A DNA stretch of 5,266 nt, taken from NCBI GenBank assembly GCA_036795455.1, contig DAIRET010000190.1:1-5266 (forward strand), read 5' to 3'. The notes beneath the pieces were generated by a model that worked only from the letters and a program-made list of their open reading frames with translations, did not search any database and was not told the origin of the DNA. Both the position numbers and the translations under genes were made by a program. Position 1 is the stretch's first letter, and each line of letters opens with the position of its first letter. This DNA is from DAIRET01 sp036795455 (GTDB lineage: Bacteria > Bacteroidota > Ignavibacteria > Ignavibacteriales > Ignavibacteriaceae). Of the stretch, positions 1-5,185 are shown one piece after another.

Positions 1-298
1 TCAATTCCAATAATCTTCTAAGAATTCTGGCAAGCTCTTTTCTGTTGGGGAAAAGAATTGCAAAATGATATAAACCTGCAGTTCCGCCGTTCGGTTTTTT
101 CACGTCTTTACCAGCCCATGTATTCAACGCTATATGATGATGATAGCCGCCAGCCGAAAGAAAAACCGCATTATCACCGAACCATTGCGTAATTTCAAAT
201 CCAAGTATATCCCTGTAAAACTTGAGTGATTTTTCAAGATCGGCAACTGTTAAATGAACGTGCCCTATTCTTACATCTTTGTTAACCGGTTGTTCCAT
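1..298 (-). CDS. VOC (glyoxalase/extradiol dioxygenase) family protein, 3'-truncated by window edge
   Basis: The first 99 codons of a vicinal-oxygen-chelate fold protein are visible; the rest lies beyond the left edge. The N-terminus carries the typical first beta-alpha unit, IGHVHLTVADLEKSLKFYRDILGFE (residues about 11-35, shown only to identify the motif), with candidate metal ligands H13/H15. Next come GYHHHIALNTW (51-61) and GLYHFAI (75-81), which resemble CatE-type catechol-2,3-dioxygenase-like proteins; full members of that type usually have two VOC modules. These proteins are cytosolic metalloenzymes, but the family also includes glyoxalases and resistance proteins, so the substrate cannot be assigned. 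The ATG at 298-296 is preceded by AGAGGA (306-301), a close but plausible ribosome site. Only 18 bp separate it from the upstream repair gene, so the two are probably co-transcribed. Confidence 0.85.
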   Translation of the reverse strand, partial: MEQPVNKDVRIGHVHLTVADLEKSLKFYRDILGFEITQWFGDNAVFLSAGGYHHHIALNTWAGKDVKKPNGGTAGLYHFAILFPNRKELARILRRLLEL

Positions 299-316
299 TT
301 TCCTCTTTTGTAATTG

Positions 317-1021
317 TTAAATTGTTCCTTTAAGGTATGCAAGTCTTTTTTCTTCCGGAAATTTTTCAATAGCATACCGGAGCATCGTTCTCGGCATTGC
401 TTTGTAATGCTGCCGCAAGAATGCTTCTTCAACTTCAATGTCCCGCTTCCCTATTTCCCGCAGCATCCATCCTACTGCTTTATGAATCAAGTCGTGTTTA
501 TCGTGTAATAGTAATTCCGAAAGCTGTAATGCGGTTTCAAAAGAGTTTTTCTTTATAAAATAAAAAGAAGCTATAATCGAAATTCTTCTTTCCCATAGCG
601 ATTTCGATTTTACCAGTTTGAAAAGGATATCTTTCTCTTTATCATAAAGATATGCGCCTACTATTTGCCCGGCTGATAAATCAACAAGGTCCCAATTGTT
701 AATTCTACCTGTATTTTTCAAATATAGATTGAATATTTGCTTCCGATTTTTTTCATCCGCTTTGCCATAACGAAAGACAAGAATAAACAATGCAACAAGC
801 CGTTCTTCATGTATTCCGGAATTTAGTAGTTCCTGAATTTCATCAAAATTCAGGTCAAGGTTTTCTTTTGCAATTTGTCTTAATGGCGGTACTTTAATAC
901 CGATAAACACATCTCCTTCGCCGTATTCGCCGGGTCCGGTTTTAAAGAACTTTTGCAATATTTTTGCATGTTCTTTATTTGATTCCTTCTTCAATTTCTT
1001 TTTTATGTCGGTTAGACTCAT
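317..1021 (-). CDS. DNA alkylation repair protein, AlkD-like (HEAT-repeat DNA glycosylase family)
   Basis: A complete 234-aa protein, the usual size for the DNA_alkylation_repair (AlkD/AlkC-like) family. The family folds as an all-helical ALK/HEAT-repeat superhelix that cradles DNA. Its characterised members excise positively charged N3- and N7-alkylpurines without flipping the base. Residues matching the Bacillus cereus AlkD active site (W109, D113, R148, W187) can be placed by eye. They are W110 and D114 in NNWDLVD (108-114), R145/R146 in SLWERRISII (141-150), and W185 in HKAVGWMLREIGKRD (180-194). Other family signatures are VPPLRQIAK (44-52) and the C-terminal MPRTMLRYAIEKF (209-221). No signal peptide or membrane segment is present, so the protein is cytosolic. 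The ATG is preceded by AAGGA with short spacing (1029-1025). Glycosylase activity is inferred; some AlkD paralogues lack it. The VOC gene follows after 18 bp. Confidence 0.9.
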   Translation of the reverse strand: MSLTDIKKKLKKESNKEHAKILQKFFKTGPGEYGEGDVFIGIKVPPLRQIAKENLDLNFDEIQELLNSGIHEERLVALFILVFRYGKADEKNRKQIFNLYLKNTGRINNWDLVDLSAGQIVGAYLYDKEKDILFKLVKSKSLWERRISIIASFYFIKKNSFETALQLSELLLHDKHDLIHKAVGWMLREIGKRDIEVEEAFLRQHYKAMPRTMLRYAIEKFPEEKRLAYLKGTI

Positions 1022-1086
1022 AATTCCTTAAATTTTGGTTTCAAACTTAGGGAGCAGGATTTTAAGTTACAAATTAGTAGAAAATA

Positions 1087-1114
1087 AATATAGACTTACT
1101 TTCGTTACGTGCAA
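1087..1114 (-). promoter_or_regulatory. Putative promoter of the repair/VOC gene pair
   Basis: On the minus strand, TTGCAC (1114-1109) is followed after 16 bp by TATATT (1092-1087), which reads on as TATATTTA. This fits a sigma-70-type -10 box and also approaches the Bacteroidota-type TAnnTTTG. Transcription would start near 1080, giving a leader of about 60 bases. The -35 match is only partial, so this is tentative. It is the best candidate in the gap between nrfA and the repair gene. Confidence 0.42.
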
Positions 1115-1181
1115 GGTGTAGACTTTGAATTCAAAAGGAAAAACGTATTTAATATGGTAAGAAGATAAAAATTAGAATGCG

Positions 1182-1223
1182 ACAGGCGCCCTTTTATTTA
1201 CGATTAAAGGTAAGGACGCCTGT
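1182..1223 (-). terminator. Hairpin downstream of nrfA, probable weak terminator or 3'-end stabiliser
   Basis: Arms 1223-1214 and 1191-1182 form a 10-bp stem around a 22-base loop, starting 17 bases after the nrfA stop codon. One position (1216/1189) is a C/A mismatch in plus-strand RNA but a G-U wobble in minus-strand RNA. That favours function in the nrfA transcript. There is no immediate U-run; the first T-rich stretch lies about 10 bases further on, near 1172-1168. Termination may therefore be incomplete, or the stem may protect the 3' end. Confidence 0.45.
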
Positions 1224-1240
1224 TAAAAATCCGATAAGTT

Positions 1241-2713
1241 TTATTTATTCATTTTCGCTTGTCGTTCAGCGGCGTTTTTATCCCACGCAGGAACAACATT
1301 AGTCAGAAATTCTTTCTTTTCCTGCTTTGCTTTATCCATATCCAACCCGATATACTTTTGTGCTTTTTCTTTAGTAGAAATATCAGGCATTTGAATAGGT
1401 AGTTTTACATTTAACCCGGATAGGATTTTTGCAAGCTCAACTCTTGCAAGTTCAGAACGCTGGATTGCAGTTCCGAGTATCCTTGCCGATTCAAGCGGGG
1501 CGTGGAAACTTCCGCCGTGACTTGCTGCAATGTAATCCCATCTCCATTGTGCATGACGGATTAATTTTAGAACCGGTTCCATATCGGCTTCTTTTGCACC
1601 GTTATCCCATGCTGTCTTAGCTTCAATGTGTGCTTTTACAATAGAGTGTTCAACAATTTCAAGTAATTGCTTTACTTTATCCTGTCTTTCATAAACGTTT
1701 TGCATTAAAGTTTGTTCGCTTTCACGGTGGCAAACCTGGCATGAACGGGAAATATTATTTAAAGGACTTTGAATATGATGGTCTGTAAATTTAACCCCGC
1801 CTTCTGTTTTATACGGCATATGACAGTCTGCACAAGAGACACCGCGTTGTGCATGAATACCGAATTGAGCAAGTTCCCAATCCGGGTGTTGTGCTTTAAT
1901 AACCGGAACTTTACTTAATGCATGAACATAATCTATGTGTTCAATTTTATCATAATACTGCTCAACTTCTTCAACTGTCATTCCGTCATCCCAGGGGAAT
2001 GTTAAATACTTACCATCGCCTTTGAAATAGTATTCAACATGGCATTGAGCACAAACAAGAGAACGCATTTCTTGATGTGTTGCTTTTGATATATCTTTTC
2101 CCTGTCTTTTAAAAGCTTCTGCAAGTGCGGGACGCGTTATACGAAGATTCATAGTGTTAGGTTCATGGCAGTCCTGGCATCCGATTGCATTCACAACTTC
2201 ATCACCGAGGTCGGTCATTTTTTGTTTATAAAACTCGGCAGCACCCATTTGATTCATCAATCTGGGAACATCCGTACTTTTGCAAGTCCAGCAAGTAGCA
2301 GGTTGCGGAACACCTGTTCTTAAAGTATTCCTTATATCAGTTATTGCATAATAATGTCCTCTGCCCTGATTATAATCTCTTGAAAAAGCATAGCCAGCCC
2401 AAAGAACAACAAGGTTCGGCTCTCTATCCAGCATGTCGATCATTTTACTACCGCCGTATTTACTGGCGAATGTAGTATCAAGTGTTTGAAGATAAGCCTG
2501 GAATTGACGCGGGAAGTTTTCTCCCCATAACTCATTGCGTGGTTCATATTCTGCAATTGGCGTTACAATCTGGAATCTCTGAATTGTTTCGCCTCTCCGT
2601 TCAACTATTGATGTTCCGAATAGCCCTACAAGAAAAACAATAACGAGTGTAACCCCGAACAAAGCCCATGCAACCCATGGCTTTTCCACTATAAGATTTT
2701 GCAATTTATTCAT
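1241..2713 (-). CDS. nrfA: Ammonia-forming cytochrome c nitrite reductase, catalytic subunit NrfA
   Basis: A full-length 490-aa periplasmic pentahaem enzyme that reduces nitrite to ammonium with six electrons received from NrfH. Five haem-binding motifs are present in the expected order. They are the Lys-ligated active-site motif CWTCK (141-145), CQDCH (179-183), CAQCH (221-225), CADCH (294-298) and CQVCH (325-329). Active-site residues align with E. coli R106, Y216 and H264: R132 in LRTG, Y228 in CHVEYY and H276 in KAQHP. The calcium-site residues E227, Y228, K273 and Q275 are also present. Likely distal haem ligands include H213, H287, H312/H313 and H399. The N-terminus has a hydrophobic stretch (about 14-33) with no clear AxA cleavage site, so the protein may remain membrane-anchored. 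The ATG lies 10 bp after the nrfH stop with a good ribosome site between them, so the pair is one operon. No broken or missing motif is seen. Confidence 0.98.
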   Translation of the reverse strand: MNKLQNLIVEKPWVAWALFGVTLVIVFLVGLFGTSIVERRGETIQRFQIVTPIAEYEPRNELWGENFPRQFQAYLQTLDTTFASKYGGSKMIDMLDREPNLVVLWAGYAFSRDYNQGRGHYYAITDIRNTLRTGVPQPATCWTCKSTDVPRLMNQMGAAEFYKQKMTDLGDEVVNAIGCQDCHEPNTMNLRITRPALAEAFKRQGKDISKATHQEMRSLVCAQCHVEYYFKGDGKYLTFPWDDGMTVEEVEQYYDKIEHIDYVHALSKVPVIKAQHPDWELAQFGIHAQRGVSCADCHMPYKTEGGVKFTDHHIQSPLNNISRSCQVCHRESEQTLMQNVYERQDKVKQLLEIVEHSIVKAHIEAKTAWDNGAKEADMEPVLKLIRHAQWRWDYIAASHGGSFHAPLESARILGTAIQRSELARVELAKILSGLNVKLPIQMPDISTKEKAQKYIGLDMDKAKQEKKEFLTNVVPAWDKNAAERQAKMNK

Positions 2714-2719
2714 TTCAGT

Positions 2720-2725
2720 TCCTTT
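2720..2725 (-). promoter_or_regulatory. nrfA ribosome-binding site overlapping the nrfH stop codon
   Basis: AAAGGA (2725-2720) precedes the nrfA ATG with about 6 bases of spacing, and its first bases belong to the nrfH TAA (2726-2724). Ribosomes ending on nrfH release right at the nrfA start, which suggests translational coupling of the two subunits. The site also supports the chosen nrfA start. Confidence 0.7.
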
Positions 2726-3326
2726 ATTTATTCTTTGTATCTTTAGTTGAAATTAATTTTTCCATCCATTCCGGCATAACAGGCGTTAATTCCGGTACGC
2801 GTGCAAACGGGAATGCAGACAGACTATTTACTCTACCGTGAGGCGTTTCACGGTGGCAATCGATGCACATTTTCCCTTCTCCATGCTGTGCCATACTATG
2901 CGTTACAGTAACGATTGATGATTCGTTAATTAGAGAGCCATGACACCGGATACAGTTCTCCTGTACTACTGCTGCTCCGGCGGATTTAATTCTAATTACC
3001 TGTGGTTCAAGTCGGAATGTAAACATAGTTGCATGACGCATTCCATCGCTTGCTTTGAAAAGATAAGTACGGATGAAATTGTCCTGCGGTACATGACAGT
3101 CATTACATGTTGCAACGCGTGCATGACTGCTTTTTTGCCATGTCGCAAATTGAGGTGTCATTACATGGCAGTTCATACAGGCAACCGGATCGTTGGACAT
3201 GTACGAAACTGCATTCGAGATATGAAAAATTACAAGCAACAAACCGGTTAATACTCCCAAAGCAAGTATCACCGGTAATCGCCAGCGCGGCGGAGGTATA
3301 AACAACTTGAATATTCTTTTAACCAT
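2724..3326 (-). CDS. nrfH: Cytochrome c nitrite reductase small subunit NrfH (quinol dehydrogenase)
   Basis: A complete 200-aa tetrahaem cytochrome of the NapC/NirT/NrfH family. It anchors NrfA to the membrane and passes electrons from menaquinol to it. A single N-terminal membrane helix (about 17-38) is followed by four haem motifs. The first, CMNCHVM (50-56), includes the Met typical of NrfH haem 1. The others are CNDCH (74-78), CIRCH (125-129) and CIDCH (154-158). K91, in the KASDGMRH segment after haem 2, matches by eye the Lys implicated in quinol binding (K82 of the Wolinella and Desulfovibrio proteins). The position seven residues on, usually Asp there, is His98 here. The polypeptide is somewhat longer than the roughly 160-aa Desulfovibrio type, with a C-terminal tail after haem 4. 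The ATG has only a weak ribosome site (CAGGT at 3335-3331). The gene has its own promoter and is followed 10 bp later by nrfA. Confidence 0.96.
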   Translation of the reverse strand: MVKRIFKLFIPPPRWRLPVILALGVLTGLLLVIFHISNAVSYMSNDPVACMNCHVMTPQFATWQKSSHARVATCNDCHVPQDNFIRTYLFKASDGMRHATMFTFRLEPQVIRIKSAGAAVVQENCIRCHGSLINESSIVTVTHSMAQHGEGKMCIDCHRETPHGRVNSLSAFPFARVPELTPVMPEWMEKLISTKDTKNK

Positions 3327-3354
3327 AGTAACCTGTGTTTGTTTGTAATATCTT

Positions 3355-3392
3355 CCGGTTGTTCATACAAATTCGTATTGATGATAAACCGG
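3355..3392 (-). promoter_or_regulatory. Possible stem-loop in the nrfHA leader RNA
   Basis: Within the predicted leader, CCGGTT (3392-3387) can pair with AACCGG (3360-3355). Between them lies a second small hairpin, ATACG-AATT-TGTAT (3378-3365), with one G-U pair. The structure ends about 29 bases before the nrfH start. No known riboswitch class is recognised, and stems this short can arise by chance in AT-rich DNA. Confidence 0.3.
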
Positions 3393-3420
3393 TCAAAATT
3401 TTGCCTCTTGACATACTAAG

Positions 3421-3435
3421 TATTGCAATGCAATA
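3421..3435. promoter_or_regulatory. Perfect palindrome over the nrfHA promoter, candidate operator
   Basis: TATTGCA (3421-3427) and TGCAATA (3429-3435) are exact inverted repeats around a single base at 3428. The right arm overlaps four bases of the predicted nrfHA -10 box (3432-3437), and the remainder spans the expected transcription start. A dimeric regulator bound here would block RNA polymerase, so repression is the natural reading. The sequence does not match the FNR/CRP-type TTGAT-N4-ATCAA site, and I do not recognise the regulator. Confidence 0.5.
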
Positions 3436-3460
3436 TAGTCTTTTTTTCTAATCCTGTCAA
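3432..3460 (-). promoter_or_regulatory. nrfHA promoter (sigma-70-like)
   Basis: On the minus strand a perfect TTGACA (3460-3455) is followed after exactly 17 bp by TATATT (3437-3432), a five-of-six match to TATAAT. The start would be near 3425, giving a leader of about 100 bases before nrfH. It lies just downstream of the lyase terminator, which fits independent transcription of nrfHA. The spacer contains an uninterrupted run of seven A residues (minus strand, 3447-3441). Confidence 0.7.
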
Positions 3461-3513
3461 ACAAATTTATTGGCATCTATTAAAAAACAACCGTCTCTTT
3501 CCTGCATAGTAAT

Positions 3514-3540
3514 AAAAAACCCCGCTTTTACAGCGGGGTT
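3514..3540 (-). terminator. Intrinsic terminator of the ammonia-lyase gene
   Basis: On the minus strand a perfect 9-bp GC-rich stem, AACCCCGCT (3540-3532) with AGCGGGGTT (3526-3518), closes a five-base loop. It runs into a T-rich tail (3519-3514 are all T on this strand). It begins 29 bases after the lyase stop codon. The plus-strand side has no T-tract, so it acts on minus-strand transcripts only. Confidence 0.93.
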
Positions 3541-3569
3541 ATTCTCCGTTATAGAATTGTAATGCTAAA

Positions 3570-5093
3570 TTATTCTAAAGTGCCAACAGTTTTTTCAACT
3601 GTTTCAAGTATTTCGCACGATTTAACAACCTCTTTCATCTTTGTATGATCGTGATAAAGCGGTCTATCAACATCAAGATGCTCAATATGTTTTCTAACTA
3701 CATCCTTTGCAGTTATAACACCTGCACCCGGAGTAAACTCCCTGAAGTCAAGCGCTTGAGCAGCAGCTATAAATTCGATACCGAGGACACCGTAAGCATT
3801 ATCTATTATTTGTGCATTTTTAATCGAAGTATTCATTCCCATCGATACAAAATCTTCCTGGTCTGCTGCTGCAGGAATTGATTGAATCGAAGCCGGGTTG
3901 GAGAGTATCCTCTGTTCAACAATTAAACTATCAGCAGTGTACTGACTGAGCATTAAACCTGAGAACATTCCTGCTCCTTTTGTTAAGAATGCAGGCAGTC
4001 CAACGCTCAATGCAGGATTAAGTAAACGGTTCAATCTTCTTTCCGAAAGTACGCTTACCATAGTGATTGCTGCACCAGCCATATCCATCGGAAGCGAAAC
4101 CGGAGAGCCCTGGAAATTTGCACCTGTTAAAGTTAATTTGTATTCGGGTAGAAAGATCGGGTTATCCCCAACGCCGTTTAATTCTATTTCAACCTGTTCT
4201 TTTGCGTATGCAACTGCATCGTGTGCTGCACCGATTACCTGTGGACTTGAACGCATTGAATATGCATCCTGAACTTTTATTTTGAGCTTCCCTGTTTGCA
4301 GGTCGCTTCCTTTAATACACTTTGAAATTGCCCGTGCGCTTCTTACCGCACCTTTAAATCCTCTCAGCATATGAAGCCGTTCATCGTATGGTTTCAAGTT
4401 CGCCAGTAAAGCTTCGAGGCTCATAGCACACGCTATTTCAGCTTGCTTCAGCCATCTGTTCATATCGTATAAATGCAAAGCTGCCATTGCAGTAAGTAAA
4501 TTCGAGCCGTTGATTGTTGCAAGTCCGTCGCGTGCTTGTAAACCTGGAACCGGGATACCTGCTTTTTCAAATGCAACTTTCCCCGGTAAACGTTCTCCCT
4601 TAAAATATGCTTCGCCTTCTCCCATCATTAAAAGAGCAATTTGAGACATCGGTGCAAGGTCGCCGCAAGCACCGACAGAGCCTTTTTGACAAACGACGGG
4701 AGTAACACCTTTATTGAGCATTTCAACAAGTGTGAGTGTAATTTCCGGACGGCAGCCTGAATTACCGTGAGCATGAACATTAATACGTGCAGTCATAGCA
4801 CCTCTAACATATTCAATCGGTGCAGGTTCACCAATTCCGGCGGCATGGTTGTAAATTAAATATTTCTGAAACTGTTGCACCTGTTCATCATTCAGTACTA
4901 CTTCAGAAAATTCTCCAATACCAGTATTAACCCCGTACATTATTTCATGTGCTTGAATTTTCTCTTCAAGCATTGCTCGGCATACTTTAATTCTTTCGAG
5001 TGCTTCGGGATGCAATTCAACTTTTTCACCATGCCTCGCTATTTGAACTAATTTTTCTATTGTAAGCCCTGAACCGTTTAATATAATAGACAT
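3570..5093 (-). CDS. MIO-type aromatic amino acid ammonia-lyase, histidine ammonia-lyase-like, with Ala-Cys-Gly cofactor triad
   Basis: A complete 507-aa protein of the histidine/phenylalanine/tyrosine ammonia-lyase family. Members remove ammonia from an aromatic amino acid to give urocanate, cinnamate or coumarate, using a 4-methylidene-imidazol-5-one (MIO) group. Compared with Pseudomonas putida HutH, Y53 (YGVNTG), H83 (YNHAAG) and N195 (NGSN) fall at the same numbers. Y278/R281 (YSMRSSPQ), F327 (NFQG) and E413 (DQEDFVSMG) are shifted by one or two. H83 and the Glu in QED are HutH-like, whereas PAL/TAL enzymes generally have NQD there, so histidine is the first-choice substrate. The MIO triad, normally Ala-Ser-Gly, reads A142-C143-G144 (SVGACGDLAP), with TGC at 4667-4665. 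No hutU, hutI or hutG gene is nearby, so tyrosine or phenylalanine lyase or aminomutase activity remains possible. The ATG has a strong AAGGAG (5106-5101) seven bases upstream. A terminator follows the gene. Confidence 0.93.
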   Translation of the reverse strand: MSIILNGSGLTIEKLVQIARHGEKVELHPEALERIKVCRAMLEEKIQAHEIMYGVNTGIGEFSEVVLNDEQVQQFQKYLIYNHAAGIGEPAPIEYVRGAMTARINVHAHGNSGCRPEITLTLVEMLNKGVTPVVCQKGSVGACGDLAPMSQIALLMMGEGEAYFKGERLPGKVAFEKAGIPVPGLQARDGLATINGSNLLTAMAALHLYDMNRWLKQAEIACAMSLEALLANLKPYDERLHMLRGFKGAVRSARAISKCIKGSDLQTGKLKIKVQDAYSMRSSPQVIGAAHDAVAYAKEQVEIELNGVGDNPIFLPEYKLTLTGANFQGSPVSLPMDMAGAAITMVSVLSERRLNRLLNPALSVGLPAFLTKGAGMFSGLMLSQYTADSLIVEQRILSNPASIQSIPAAADQEDFVSMGMNTSIKNAQIIDNAYGVLGIEFIAAAQALDFREFTPGAGVITAKDVVRKHIEHLDVDRPLYHDHTKMKEVVKSCEILETVEKTVGTLE

Positions 5094-5185
5094 CTCTAAT
5101 CTCCTTAAAATGGTAAAATTTTTGTTTGAAATTTACACAATAACAGGTAATTAAGTGAACTGAAACAGAAGATTTTCAAAATTTT
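5094..5185 (-). promoter_or_regulatory. Leader/promoter region of the ammonia-lyase gene, no clear promoter
   Basis: This AT-rich gap of about 90 bases contains the strong ribosome site AAGGAG (5106-5101). No convincing promoter is visible. The best reading on the minus strand is a poor TTCACT followed after about 18 bp by TAAATT, ending roughly 25-30 bases before the ribosome site. No terminator is seen for whatever lies upstream, so read-through from the right cannot be excluded. Confidence 0.25.

Noticed and set aside
314..508. Plus-strand open frame opposite the repair gene
   Set aside because: It is antisense to the conserved C-terminus of the AlkD-like protein and lacks any family signature.
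1182..1223. Inverted repeat as a transposon or miniature-element end
   Set aside because: The arms are close together, no target duplication or transposase is present, and the position right after the nrfA stop fits a transcript-end hairpin better.
2940..3301. Plus-strand open frames opposite nrfH (103 and 64 codons)
   Set aside because: They lie entirely antisense to a fully convincing tetrahaem nrfH gene; their Cys-rich appearance is a shadow of the haem motifs and no family is recognisable.
3361..3400. FNR-type binding site in the nrfHA leader
   Set aside because: TTGAC and ATCAA half-site-like words occur on the minus strand, but the spacing and sequence do not match TTGAT-N4-ATCAA, and they lie downstream of the predicted start.
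4063..4285. Plus-strand open frames opposite the ammonia-lyase gene
   Set aside because: Both are antisense to conserved lyase sequence, overlap each other in different frames, and have no recognisable motifs or ribosome sites.
5110..5154. Short plus-strand peptide starting ATG GTA AAA near the lyase leader
   Set aside because: Only 14 codons, no ribosome site, and extreme AT content; it is indistinguishable from chance.
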